A stretch of DNA of 64,000 bases. It comes from CADCVQ01 sp038260305 (GTDB lineage Bacteria; Actinomycetota; Thermoleophilia; Solirubrobacterales; Solirubrobacteraceae). Below, piece after piece: positions 15,506-25,849 of this stretch. The position numbers were made by a program, and so were the translations under genes. The stretch lies in assembly GCA_038260305.1 (NCBI GenBank), contig JBBSNY010000016.1, positions 27,354-91,353 on the forward strand. The letters run 5' to 3'. The notes beneath the pieces were generated by a model that ran no database searches, had not been told where the DNA came from, and was given only the letters and a program-made list of their open reading frames with translations. The stretch's first letter is position 1, and each line of letters starts with the position of its first letter.

Positions 15506-16798
15506 TCAGCGCGTCGCCTGGCGCGACTGCGACAGCACGATCGGCGCCGAGGCGAACGCGCTGCGCACGGCCGCGTAGGCCGGCTTCGGGCGGTAGCGGC
15601 GGTCGAACAGCAGGCCCGACTCGCCGGCGCTCAGCCACGAGACGGCGTCGGTGAAGCCCCACGTCGTAAAGCGCGTGCAGGCCGGGACGGCGTTGCAGGC
15701 CCGCGCGGCGGCGCCGTAGGCCTGCGCCTGCTGTTGCAGGCGTGCGACGCGGCTGACGTCAAGCAGCGACGTGCCGACGTCCATCTCGGTGATCTGCACC
15801 TGCAGGCCCATGTCCGTGAAGCTCCTCATCGTGTTCGTCAGCTTGGCCTCGTCGGGGTAGCCCGCGATGTGCGTGTGCATCTGCAGGCCGATCCCGTCGA
15901 GCGGCACGCCGCGGTGAAGCAGGTCGCGGGCGAGCGCGACGAGGCCGTCGAGCTTGGGGTTCGGGGTCTCGACGGCGAAGTCGTTGATGAACAGCTTGGC
16001 CTTCGGATCGGCGCTGTGGGCGGCCCGCAGCGCCTGCTCGACGTAGTCGGGCCCGATGAAGCGCCGCCAGACGGTCGGCGCGAGCGTGCCGTCGTCGGCC
16101 ATCGGCTCGTTGACGACGTCCCACTCGGTGATCTCGCCGGCGAAGTGGCGCATGACCGTGCGGATGTGGTCCTTCATGACCGCCAGCAGGTCGTCGCGGC
16201 GCCAGCCGGTCAGCAGCGTCGTGACGTTGCCGAGCAGCCTCCCGAGCGCGTTGGGCAGGGGTGGCAGGTGGATCGGCGGCAGCCGCAGGCCGAGCCGGTC
16301 CGTCGCGCCGTGGTCGACGAGCCACAGCGGCAGCGCCTGACCCCAGATCAGCGTGTGTCCGCGGACGGTCTTGCCGTGTTCGCGGGCGAAGCGCACGAGC
16401 TCGTCGGCGGCGGCGAAGTCATAGCGCCCGCGCTGTGGCTGCAGCGCGTCGAGCTTCAGCTCGTTCTCCGGCGTCAGGGAGGCGAACTCGCGCAGGAACG
16501 TGTCGCGGTAGCGCGGATCGCCGCGCAGCGCCGACAGGCGGACGGCGCTACCGAGCGGGACGTCGCGCAGCGGCGCAGCGGTGAGGGGGGCGGCGGTGAG
16601 GGGCGCTGCGGTGAAGGGGGCGGCGGTGAGGGGCGCGGTCAGCTGGGCGGTGATGGGGGCGGCGGTGAGGGGCGCGGTGAGGGGGGCGGCGGTGAGGGGC
16701 GCGGCGGCGAGCGCCTGCGCCTGCGCGCGGGGCATGCCGGTGAGCAGGGCAAGCCCGGCGACTGCGACAGCGCTGCGAAGAGGGCCCCTGATCCCCAT
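15506..16798 (-). CDS. Secreted endo-1,4-beta-xylanase, GH10 family
   Basis: The 430-residue product starts with a signal peptide (to AQAQA, about residue 29), then about 45 residues of near-perfect AAPLT repeats, then a GH10 barrel. Catalytic residues are visible: the acid/base Glu in EWDVVNEPMADDG and the nucleophile Glu in QITEMDVG. HTLIWGQALPLWL and IGLQMHTHI are further GH10 markers. It should cut the beta-1,4-xylan backbone outside the cell. The inserted LPPIHLPPLPNALGR loop is unusual. The ATG lies 9 nt after a TAGCTT box on the minus strand. Confidence 0.88.
   Translation of the reverse strand: MGIRGPLRSAVAVAGLALLTGMPRAQAQALAAAPLTAAPLTAPLTAAPITAQLTAPLTAAPFTAAPLTAAPLTAAPLRDVPLGSAVRLSALRGDPRYRDTFLREFASLTPENELKLDALQPQRGRYDFAAADELVRFAREHGKTVRGHTLIWGQALPLWLVDHGATDRLGLRLPPIHLPPLPNALGRLLGNVTTLLTGWRRDDLLAVMKDHIRTVMRHFAGEITEWDVVNEPMADDGTLAPTVWRRFIGPDYVEQALRAAHSADPKAKLFINDFAVETPNPKLDGLVALARDLLHRGVPLDGIGLQMHTHIAGYPDEAKLTNTMRSFTDMGLQVQITEMDVGTSLLDVSRVARLQQQAQAYGAAARACNAVPACTRFTTWGFTDAVSWLSAGESGLLFDRRYRPKPAYAAVRSAFASAPIVLSQSRQATR
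16571..16710 (-). repeat. Coding minisatellite in the xylanase linker
   Basis: Tandem 12- to 18-bp units (core GGCGGTGAGGGGCGC on the plus strand) encode AAPLT/APLT/AAPIT/AAPFT repeats between the signal peptide and the catalytic domain. Units vary slightly, so the array has expanded by slippage while keeping frame. Confidence 0.8.
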
Positions 16799-16824
16799 CG
16801 ACGAGCGAAGCTAGCGCGTCGGCG

Positions 16825-18570
<1,746 letters not shown>

Positions 18571-18648
18571 CTGACGCCCCACGGTACCCGCCGGGCACCC
18601 CGGCCCAACCGCGCGGCAAGGCTGCGGCCCCGACCGCAGGTCGACCGC

Positions 18649-18654
18649 TACACT
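18649..18654 (+). promoter_or_regulatory. -10 box TACACT for rpmB
   Basis: TACACT lies 10 nt before the rpmB ATG. The leader would be only a few nucleotides long. Confidence 0.5.
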
Positions 18655-18664
18655 CCACGACCCG

Positions 18665-18856
18665 ATGGCCAAGGTATGTCATAGCTGTGGAAAGAAGCCG
18701 GCGTTCGGCCAGAGCCGAAGCCACTCGATGGTCGCGACCAAGCGGCGCTTCAACCCGAACCTCCAGAAGGTCCGGATCTTCGTCGGCTCGGCGCCCCGTC
18801 GCGTCTACGTCTGCACCCGCTGCCTCAAGGCCGGCAAGGTAACCAAGGCCGTGTAG
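18665..18856 (+). CDS. rpmB: 50S ribosomal protein L28, zinc-binding (C+) form
   Basis: The 63-residue product opens AKVCHSCGKKPAFGQSRSHS, ends VCTRCLKAGKVTKAV and is basic throughout. It has two CxxC pairs, so this is the zinc-ribbon form of L28. It sits in the large ribosomal subunit. It is monocistronic-looking: divergent from the kinase gene, followed by two strong hairpins before the next gene. Length is standard. Confidence 0.95.
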   Translation: MAKVCHSCGKKPAFGQSRSHSMVATKRRFNPNLQKVRIFVGSAPRRVYVCTRCLKAGKVTKAV

Positions 18857-18893
18857 GAAGGGTTTCGCCCTTCGGTCGCCGCAGGCGGCGACC
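18857..18893 (+). terminator. Double hairpin after rpmB
   Basis: GAAGGG-TTTCG-CCCTTC (18857-18873) starts right after the stop codon and is followed at once by GGTCGCCG-CAGG-CGGCGACC (18874-18893). Neither has a T run; they would act as structured terminators or 3'-end stabilisers. Confidence 0.6.
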
Positions 18894-18916
18894 TCCGGTC
18901 GACGTCACACCCGGCC

Positions 18917-20581
18917 ATGTCGGATCCCAGCCTCGTTCGTTTCCGCGCCGTCGTCGACGGTGCCCTCGCGCACCTCGAGTCGCGCCGCCAGGAGATCAAC
19001 GACCTCAACGTCTTCCCGGTCGCCGACGGCGACACCGGCGACAACATGGCGCTCACGCTGCGCGCGGTACTCGTCGAGGTCGACCGCCTCGCCGCCGATG
19101 AGGCCCGCCTGATCGACGAGATCGGGCGCGACGAGATCGTCGAGTCCGTCGCCCGCGCCGCCCTGCTCGGCGCCCGCGGCAACAGCGGCGTCATCCTCTC
19201 GCAGCTCATCCGCGGCGCCGCCGAGGAGCTCATCAGCCGCCCCGGCGAGCTCGTCGATCCCGTCCTCATCGGCGCCGCGATGGCGCGCGCGGCGCAGCGC
19301 GCGTACGACTCCGTGCGCCAGCCGGCCGAGGGCACGATCCTCACCGTCTTGCGCGACATGGCGACGAGCGTTGCGACGGAGATCGCGCACATGGGGGACA
19401 CGCGCCTGGGCTCCGAGGGCGACCCGGCCGTCCAGAACGCGCTCATCGCCGACGTCCTCGAGCGCGCGCTGCACGCCGGCGAGGCGTCGGTTCGGCGCGG
19501 CCCCGAGCTGCTGGCGGTTCTGCGCGAGAGCGGCGTCGTCGACGCCGGCGGCCACGCGCTGACCGTCATCGTCGCCGGCATGATCGCCGCGCTGCGCGGC
19601 AGCGAGGCCCCGCTCGTCGCGGTCCAGGCCCCGGCGCGGGTGAGCTACCCGCAGCACGACTCCTCGACATTCCGCTACTGCACGAACTTCGCCGTCACCG
19701 GCCGCGACCTCGACCCGCGCGGCTGGATCGAGTTGCTCGAGGCGATCGGCGACTCGGTGCTCGTCGTCGGCGACGCCGTGACGCTGAAGATCCACGTCCA
19801 CACCGACGATCCCGAGGCCGCGGCGGGGCTGTTCGCGGACGCCGGCGAGGTATCGCACCTCGACGTCGCCGACATGCACGTCCAGGTGCTGGCGCGCAGC
19901 GACCGGCTGGCCGCGGCGCGAGGCGGAGCGGACCACAAGGATGCGGCCCAGCAGCGCTGCGGGGCGCTCGCGGTCGTCTCGGGCGCCGGCCTGCGCGAGC
20001 TCTACGAGAGCCTTGGCGTGTCGGTGCTCGATGGTGGCCAGACGTTGAACCCGTCGACGTACGAGCTGCTCGCGGCGATCCACGACGTCCCGGCGCAGGA
20101 GGTCGTCGTGCTGCCGAACTCCCCGAACGTCGTGATGGCCGCGGCGCACGCCGCGGAGCTGTCGGACAAGGTCGTCCGCGTCAGCGCGGTGCGCTCCCAG
20201 CAGGCGGGCCTCAGCGCCGCGCTCGCGCTCGACCCGGCGCGCTCGGCGGCCGACAACGCCGGCGCGATCGACGCGGCGCTTGCGCAGCTTCGCACCGGCG
20301 CCGTCGCGCCGGCCGCGCGCGCCGACGGCGAGGGTCGCTTCGCGGTCGGCGACGCCGTCGGCTTCGTCGATGACGCGATCGTCGCGTGGGGCGATCCGGA
20401 GGCGACGTTGCGCGCCGTGCTCGACGATCTCTCGCGCGACGCCGAGCTGCTGACCTGCATCGCCGGCGAGGGGGCGCCGCTCGACGAGGCCGGCGTCCGC
20501 GCGCTCGGGCCCGGCGGTGTCGAGCTCGAGTGCGAGGTCGGCGGCCAGCCCAGCTACTGGTGGCTCGTCTCCGCCGAGTAG
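18917..20581 (+). CDS. DAK2-domain fatty-acid kinase-like protein (FakA/YloV family)
   Basis: The 554-residue product has the DAK2 nucleotide-binding motif NVFPVADGDTGDNMALTLRAV near residue 32, LLGARGNSGVILSQL, a middle domain and a C-terminal FakA-like domain. FakA works with a DegV-type FakB to phosphorylate fatty acids; no fakB is in view. In many bacteria this gene lies directly upstream of recG and downstream of rpmB, and that order is kept here except for a decayed metallopeptidase between it and recG. Confidence 0.88.
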   Translation: MSDPSLVRFRAVVDGALAHLESRRQEINDLNVFPVADGDTGDNMALTLRAVLVEVDRLAADEARLIDEIGRDEIVESVARAALLGARGNSGVILSQLIRGAAEELISRPGELVDPVLIGAAMARAAQRAYDSVRQPAEGTILTVLRDMATSVATEIAHMGDTRLGSEGDPAVQNALIADVLERALHAGEASVRRGPELLAVLRESGVVDAGGHALTVIVAGMIAALRGSEAPLVAVQAPARVSYPQHDSSTFRYCTNFAVTGRDLDPRGWIELLEAIGDSVLVVGDAVTLKIHVHTDDPEAAAGLFADAGEVSHLDVADMHVQVLARSDRLAAARGGADHKDAAQQRCGALAVVSGAGLRELYESLGVSVLDGGQTLNPSTYELLAAIHDVPAQEVVVLPNSPNVVMAAAHAAELSDKVVRVSAVRSQQAGLSAALALDPARSAADNAGAIDAALAQLRTGAVAPAARADGEGRFAVGDAVGFVDDAIVAWGDPEATLRAVLDDLSRDAELLTCIAGEGAPLDEAGVRALGPGGVELECEVGGQPSYWWLVSAE

Positions 20582-20617
20582 CGCGATGACCGAGCGGCGT
20601 TCGGGCCTGTTGGACCG

Positions 20618-21176
20618 ATGCGAGCGTTCTCCTGCCCCGTCTGCCGGCGCCTGGAGTGAGAGCTGCGCGCTCACGCGCACGCGCCCGCCGGACGCCGACG
20701 CCGAAGGGCTCGATGGCTTGGCGGAGGCCGAGAACGAGTGCCCCGCCGGCTTCGGGGACGACCGCGAGGACTACGCGGCGGCGATGGCGCACCACTACGA
20801 GCACGGCGCGCCCGCGGACTGGGAGCAACGCTTCGTGAGCGCCTGCGCGACGATGCATCCGTGGGAGGACTGGGCGGAGAGCTGCGCCCACTACCTGCAC
20901 ATCCGCGACACGCTGCAGACCGCCGAGGCCTACGGGGTCCGGGTCGATGGTCCGCACGTCGCGACGACGGACCTCGCGCCGCTGCACTCCGACCCGGAGG
21001 CGCCGACGCCGGACATCGAGGCCCTGCTCGACGCCTGTCTGCCGCTGACCTACGCCCTGAACGCGATCAACCGCAGCATGGGAGCCGCGGACGTGTACCC
21101 GTTCGTGTTGACGTCAGAGGTCCAGCGCAAGCTCGCGTTCGTCGATCGCTGCGTGCGGGCCGCCGCGCCCTTGTGA
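20618..21176 (+). pseudogene. Decayed zinc-binding metallopeptidase (Zn_peptidase_2-like)
   Basis: Two pieces of one family survive. At 20618 an ATG gives RAFSCPVCRRLE then a stop, the zinc-ribbon N-terminus of the family. In another frame, from about 20730 to the stop at 21176, the sequence gives FGDDREDYAAAMAHHY, PADWEQRFVSACATMHPWEDWAE and AHYLHIRDTLQTA, the family's conserved C-terminal half. The middle, including the HExGH zinc site, is missing. So the gene suffered an internal deletion and frameshift. The residual frame from 20586 to 21176 might still be translated, but it could not be a peptidase. Confidence 0.7.
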
Positions 21177-21221
21177 GCTCCGTCTCCTCGAACGATCCGC
21201 TCGCCCGATCATGATGGGGGT

Positions 21222-23324
21222 GTGCCGACCGCCTTCGCGACCGCCGACGAGCTCGATCGCGAGACCCTGCTGGGTGCCCCGCTGCGCTGGCCGCGACCGT
21301 CGGCGCTCGCGCTCGCGCTCGACGTCAAGCCGGCGAAGGCCGCCGAGGCCGCGGCCAGCCTCGGCCTGCACACGATCGGCGACCTGCTCGAGCACCTGCC
21401 GCGCGACCGCCGCGCGGCGCGCACCGTCGCGACGCTGACGCCGGGGGAGGGCGCGACCGTCGTCGTCGAGGTCCGCTCGATCGCCAGCCGCCCGGTCCGC
21501 CGGCGCGGGATGAAGCCGCTCGTCGAGGCCCAGGTCGCCGACGAGACGGGGATGATGAAGGCGACGTTCTTCAACCAGCCGTGGCTGGCGAGCAAGTACC
21601 CGAAGGGCACGCGGCTCGTCCTCCACGGCAAGCTCGCCGACCGCAACGCGTTTCGCGTCGAGGGCCACGCACCGACGGCGCAGGGGACAGGGTCCGACAG
21701 CGAGGTCGCGCACTACCCAGCGACGATCGGCCTCTCATCGACGCAGATCCTCGCGCTCGTGCGCGCGCACCTTCTGTTCGCCCACGACGCCTTCGATCCG
21801 CTGCCGGCGCGCCTGCGGCGCGAGCGCGGTCTGCCCGACCGCGCGGCCGCGCTCGTCGCCGCGCATGCCGGCGACCTCGAGGGTGGCCGCCGCCGGCTGG
21901 CGTTCGACGAGCTCCTGCTCGCGCAGATCTCGCTCCTGCGCCGCCGCGCGCAGCGCCGCGCCGCCGGCAGCGCCGCGGCTCTCGACCTCGAGCCGTCGCT
22001 GTCGCGGCGCTGGCGCGAGGAGCTGCTGCCGTTCGAGCTGACCGGCGACCAGCGTGCGGCGATCGCCGTCCTCGATGACGAGCTCGCGCAGCCGCGGCCG
22101 ATGCAGCGCCTGCTGATGGGCGAGGTCGGCTCGGGCAAGACCGTCGTCGCACTGCACGCGATCCTGAGGGCCGTCGAGCACGACGCGCAGGCGGTCTTCA
22201 TGGCGCCGACGGAGGTGCTCGCCGAGCAGCACTTCGCGACGCTGCAGGCGCTGATGCCGGGCGAGGTCGTGCGGATCGCCCTGCTGACCGGCTCGACGAC
22301 GACCGCGCGGCGCCGCGACACGCTCGCCAAGCTGGCGACGGGCGAGCTGTCCTTCGTGGTGGGCACCCACGCCCTGCTCGAGGACGACGTGCGCTTCGAT
22401 CGGCTCGCGGTCGTCGTCGTCGACGAGCAGCACCGCTTCGGCGTGCGCCAGCGCGCGACGCTGGATGCGAAAGCGCCGGACGGCCTCGTGCCGCACGTCC
22501 TGCACATGACGGCGACGCCGATCCCGCGCACGATGGCGCTGCTGCGCTACGGCGACCTCGACATCACGGCGCTGCGAGAGCTGCCGAAGGGGAGGCGGCC
22601 GATCACGACCGAGCTCGCCTCGACCGACGGCGAGCGCTCGGCGGCCTACGAGCGCATCCGCCTCGAGCTCGACGCCGGTCGCCAGGCGTTCGTCGTCTGC
22701 CCTCTGGTCGAGGAGTCCGAGGCGCTCGCCGCGAAGGCCGCGACGGTCGAGTTCGAGCGACTGCGCGGCGGCGAGCTCGCCGACTACCGCGTCGCGCTGC
22801 TGCACGGCCAGATGCGCCCGCGCGAGAAGCAGGAGGCGATGGCATCCTTCGCGGCCGGCGGCGCCGACGTGCTCGTCGCGACGACGGTGATCGAGGTCGG
22901 CGTCGACGTCCCGAACGCGACGGTCATGCTCGTCGAGGGCGCCGAGCGCTTCGGGATCTCGCAGCTTCACCAGCTGCGCGGCCGGATCGGCCGCGGCGAG
23001 CACGCGTCGACGTGCCTGCTGTTCGGGCCCAAGCAGGCCGCGCGGCTGCGGGCGCTGCGCGATTGCAGCGACGGCTTCGAGCTCGCCCAGATCGACCTCG
23101 AGCTGCGCGGCGAGGGCGAGATCGCCGGTACGCGCCAGTCGGGGCTCGCGCTGTTCGCGTTCGCACGGCTGCCCGACGACGAGGCGCTCGCCGTCGTCGC
23201 GCGCGCCTACGCCGAGCGGCTGCTCGAGGACGATCCCGAGCTGCGCGAGCCCGAGCACGCGCTGATCGCCGAGGCGCTGGCGGCGGCGTACGGCGAGGCG
23301 CAGCGCCAGCCGCTGCCGGCGTGA
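21222..23324 (+). CDS. recG: ATP-dependent DNA helicase RecG
   Basis: Remodels stalled forks and branched recombination intermediates. The 700 residues show an N-terminal OB/wedge domain (LHTIGDLLEHLPRDRR, VADETGMMKATFFNQPWL), Walker A GEVGSGKTV near residue 300, the RecG-type DEQHRFGV box near residue 400, TATPIPRTMAL, and motifs V/VI (ATTVIEVGVDVPNA, QLRGRIGRG). The N-terminus is slightly short but complete. Its GTGA end overlaps rsmD by 4 nt, so they are coupled. The GTG start at 21222 precedes the first conserved helix. Confidence 0.95.
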   Translation: MPTAFATADELDRETLLGAPLRWPRPSALALALDVKPAKAAEAAASLGLHTIGDLLEHLPRDRRAARTVATLTPGEGATVVVEVRSIASRPVRRRGMKPLVEAQVADETGMMKATFFNQPWLASKYPKGTRLVLHGKLADRNAFRVEGHAPTAQGTGSDSEVAHYPATIGLSSTQILALVRAHLLFAHDAFDPLPARLRRERGLPDRAAALVAAHAGDLEGGRRRLAFDELLLAQISLLRRRAQRRAAGSAAALDLEPSLSRRWREELLPFELTGDQRAAIAVLDDELAQPRPMQRLLMGEVGSGKTVVALHAILRAVEHDAQAVFMAPTEVLAEQHFATLQALMPGEVVRIALLTGSTTTARRRDTLAKLATGELSFVVGTHALLEDDVRFDRLAVVVVDEQHRFGVRQRATLDAKAPDGLVPHVLHMTATPIPRTMALLRYGDLDITALRELPKGRRPITTELASTDGERSAAYERIRLELDAGRQAFVVCPLVEESEALAAKAATVEFERLRGGELADYRVALLHGQMRPREKQEAMASFAAGGADVLVATTVIEVGVDVPNATVMLVEGAERFGISQLHQLRGRIGRGEHASTCLLFGPKQAARLRALRDCSDGFELAQIDLELRGEGEIAGTRQSGLALFAFARLPDDEALAVVARAYAERLLEDDPELREPEHALIAEALAAAYGEAQRQPLPA

Positions 23325-23854
23325 GGGTCGTCGCGGGCACCTACGGTGGTCGCCGGCTCGTCGCGCCGCCGGGCGACACGACGCGGCCGACGAGCGACCG
23401 CGTGCGCGAGGCGCTGTTCAGCGTGCTCGGCCCGTCGATCGCCGGCGCGCGCGTGCTCGACCTCTACGCCGGCTCGGGCGCGCTCGGCATCGAGGCGCTG
23501 TCGCGCGGCGCCGCCGTGGCGGTGTTCGTCGACCGCTCGCCGCCGGCGATCAAGGCGATCCGCGCCAACCTCGCGGCGCTCGCGATCGAGGCCGACGTGC
23601 GCCGCTCGGAGTCCTTGCAGGCCCTGCGCGCAGCGGCGGCGCGGGGAGAGGCATACGATCTCGTGTTCCTCGACCCTCCCTACCGGCGCGCCGCCGAGCT
23701 GGGGCGGGAGCTCTCGGGGGCGCTGCCCGCGGTGCTCGCACCGGCGGCCCGCGTCGTCAGCGAGAGCGACCGTCGCGACCCGTTGTCGCTCGCATTGCCC
23801 TTGTCCGACGAGCGCCGCTACGGCGACACCGTCATCCGCATCCATGAACGCTGA
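23321..23854 (+). CDS. rsmD: 16S rRNA (guanine966-N2)-methyltransferase RsmD
   Basis: The 177-residue product has RVVAGTYGGRRLVAPPG and TRPTSDRVREALFSVLG, the RsmD N-terminal signature, then the SAM motif VLDLYAGSGALGIEALSRGA and the catalytic DLVFLDPPYRR (DPPY). It methylates G966 of 16S rRNA in the 30S subunit. The GTG overlaps the recG stop by 4 nt and the end overlaps coaD by 11 nt, so recG-rsmD-coaD is one translational unit. Confidence 0.95.
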   Translation: MRVVAGTYGGRRLVAPPGDTTRPTSDRVREALFSVLGPSIAGARVLDLYAGSGALGIEALSRGAAVAVFVDRSPPAIKAIRANLAALAIEADVRRSESLQALRAAAARGEAYDLVFLDPPYRRAAELGRELSGALPAVLAPAARVVSESDRRDPLSLALPLSDERRYGDTVIRIHER

Positions 23855-24341
23855 CCACCGCATCGCCGTCTGCCCGGGCTCCTACGACCCGATCACGAAC
23901 GGCCACCTCGATGTCATCTCGCGCACCGCGTGGCTCTTCGACGAGGTCGTCGTCGGCGTCGTCAACGTGCCGATCCGCAAGGGCAAGACGCTGTTTTCAA
24001 TCGACGAGCGCCTGAGCTTCATCGAGGAGGCGACCGCGCATCTCGCGGGCGTCCGCGCAGTCGCGTTCTCGACGCTCGTCGTCGACTTCGCGCGCGCACA
24101 GGGGTCGAAGGTCATCGTGAAGGGACTGCGGGCGATCTCCGACTTCGAGTACGAGTTCGAGATGCACCAGCTCAACCGCCACCAGGCGCCGGACATCGAC
24201 ACGCTCTATCTCATGGCCAGCCCGCAGTACAGCTTCCTGAGCTCGAGCGGAATCAAGGAGCTGGCCATGTTCGGTGGAGCGATCGAGGGGTTGGTCCCGG
24301 ACCGGGTTGCCGCGCGTTTGAAGGAAGAGCTCGGCCGCTAG
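23844..24341 (+). CDS. coaD: Phosphopantetheine adenylyltransferase
   Basis: Catalyses the penultimate step of coenzyme A synthesis. The 165 residues show GSYDPITNGHLDVI with the nucleotidyltransferase GH motif, KTLFSIDERLSFIEEA, VVDFARAQGSKVIVKGLRAISDFEYE and the C-terminal YSFLSSSGIKELAMFGG (the usual ISS motif). It is intact and full length. A second, diverged copy of its last 139 bp lies 850 bp downstream, after a methyltransferase gene, suggesting the present 3' end arrived with, or was restored by, an insertion. Confidence 0.95.
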   Translation: MNADHRIAVCPGSYDPITNGHLDVISRTAWLFDEVVVGVVNVPIRKGKTLFSIDERLSFIEEATAHLAGVRAVAFSTLVVDFARAQGSKVIVKGLRAISDFEYEFEMHQLNRHQAPDIDTLYLMASPQYSFLSSSGIKELAMFGGAIEGLVPDRVAARLKEELGR

Positions 24342-24342
24342 G

Positions 24343-25182
24343 ATGGCCTCCGCGACGGCCAAGCTGCGTCACAGCCGAGCACACGCCGCGAAGCTCAGGC
24401 GGCTCGCGATCAGCCTCTATCGCAGCACGCCCGAGAAGCTCGTCAGCGAGGCGCGCTACCGGATCGGTCCACGACGGCGCAACGTCCCGCTCCCGATCAC
24501 GGTCGAGTTCCTGCGCTCGCCCGAGTACGCGGAGATCATGAACCGCCATGTCCCGTACGACGGCGACTACGGCCTGCATGAGGCGCAGACCGCGACGAAG
24601 AGCTTCATGTACCGAGCGTTCAAAATGGAGGCGCGGCTGCGGGCGTACTGCTGGCGCGGGGTGCAGGAGCACCTCGATCTCATCCTCGAGCACTTCGCGT
24701 CGTCGCCCGGGCCGGTTGTCGATCTCGGGGGCGCCGCCGCGCCGTTCGGCCTCGGGTCGGTCGTCGTCGATCGCCTGAAGCAGGACATCGACGGCAACGA
24801 CGTTCTGTACGCGTCGCTCGACGAGCTGCCCGAGCGACCCGGGGTCGTCATCACGTCGCACACGCTGGAGCACATCCCCGAGCTCGAAGACGTGCTCGAG
24901 CAGGTCGCGACGATCCTGCTGCCCGGCGGCATGCTGATCGCGTTCGTACCGGCCTTCTCATGCGAGCGCTGGCGCGTCGGCGCGCACAGCCATGCCGCTT
25001 TCGGCGACCACGCGTGGACCTTCGGCCTGCGCGACACGCCGAACCTGCCTGCCGGTCTGCTGCGCTACGTCGAGATCGACGCGCTGCTGGAGCGCTGGTT
25101 CGATCTCGAGCTCGCACGCTACTGCGGCGACGACAGCATCGTGCTCGTCGGCCGTCCGCACGCGTCCGCGGGGACGTCGTAG
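24343..25182 (+). CDS. SAM-dependent methyltransferase-like protein
   Basis: The 279-residue product has a basic N-terminus, then VVDLGGAAAPFGLGSVVVD (a Gly-rich motif I variant), YASLDELPERPGVVITSHTLEHIPELEDVLEQV (given as parts: ITSHTLEHIPEL) and LLPGGMLIAFVP, a Methyltransf_11-like order. It starts 1 nt after the coaD stop. It is not part of the usual coaD neighbourhood and is followed by a decayed coaD 3' end, so it looks like an insertion at the end of coaD. The substrate is unknown; the HAHSHAAFGDHAWTFG segment near residue 215 may be active-site related. Confidence 0.75.
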   Translation: MASATAKLRHSRAHAAKLRRLAISLYRSTPEKLVSEARYRIGPRRRNVPLPITVEFLRSPEYAEIMNRHVPYDGDYGLHEAQTATKSFMYRAFKMEARLRAYCWRGVQEHLDLILEHFASSPGPVVDLGGAAAPFGLGSVVVDRLKQDIDGNDVLYASLDELPERPGVVITSHTLEHIPELEDVLEQVATILLPGGMLIAFVPAFSCERWRVGAHSHAAFGDHAWTFGLRDTPNLPAGLLRYVEIDALLERWFDLELARYCGDDSIVLVGRPHASAGTS

Positions 25183-25191
25183 CGTCGCGCA

Positions 25192-25330
25192 GCTCTACCT
25201 CGGGCCCGGCCCTCAGTACAGTTCCCTGAGCTCAGGCGCAATCAACGAGCCTGCCAGGTTCGGTGGAGCCATCGACGGGTTGGCCTGAGACCGGGTTGCC
25301 GCGCGCTTGAAGGAAGAGCTCGGCCGCTAG
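25192..25330 (+). pseudogene. Duplicated, decayed 3' end of coaD
   Basis: This 139-nt stretch aligns without gaps to the last 139 nt of coaD (24203-24341); I count 22 differences, 84% identity. It keeps QYS.LSS, FGGAIDGL and the last 35 or so bases almost unchanged up to the TAG, but has an in-frame TGA and lost the CoaD active-site loop. It lies directly upstream of the next conserved gene, the position coaD itself probably once had. Confidence 0.85.
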
Positions 25331-25347
25331 CGAACAGAGGCATTGCC

Positions 25348-25812
25348 ATGGACGTCCTCGTACTCATCGACAAGCTCGACGACTTGGTGCACAACGCCAA
25401 GCTCGTTCCGATGACCGGTCAGGTTCGCGTCGACAAGGACGAGATCTACGACATCCTCGACCAGATGCGTGCCACGATCCCCGAAGAGATCAAGCAGGCG
25501 CGCTGGATCGTCAAGGAGCGTCAGGAGATGCTCGCCGAGGCCAAGCGCGAGGCCGAGCGGGTCGTCAAGGAGGCGCGCGAGCGCCAGGATCAGCTCGTCG
25601 GCCAGGAAGAGGTCACCAAGCAGGCCGAGCGCGCCGCCGAGGACATCGTCGAGGACGCCCGCGCCCGCGAGCGCGAGATCCGCCTCGGCGCCGAGGACTA
25701 CGCCGACGAGATCCTCAACACGCTCGAGGTCAACCTTTCGAAGTTCATCGCGGCCGTTCAGCGCGGGCGCGAGCGTCTGCAGGGCAAGGACGAGCCGGCC
25801 GAAGTCCGCTGA
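25348..25812 (+). CDS. DivIVA/ATP-synthase-b-like coiled-coil protein
   Basis: The 154-residue product starts MDVLVLIDKLDDLVHNAK, has VRVDKDEIYDILDQMRATIPEEIKQA and then an unbroken, highly charged coiled coil (KERQEMLAEAKREAERVVKEA...) to the end. This type of protein is widely conserved in actinobacteria beside coaD or rsmD and may act in septal or envelope positioning; the function is inferred from the family. The ATG is preceded by a purine-rich stretch (aacagagg) that could bind the ribosome. Confidence 0.85.
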   Translation: MDVLVLIDKLDDLVHNAKLVPMTGQVRVDKDEIYDILDQMRATIPEEIKQARWIVKERQEMLAEAKREAERVVKEARERQDQLVGQEEVTKQAERAAEDIVEDARAREREIRLGAEDYADEILNTLEVNLSKFIAAVQRGRERLQGKDEPAEVR

Positions 25813-25849
25813 GCGTCGCGGCGCCCGCCGCAGCGCTCGTCCGCATCCG

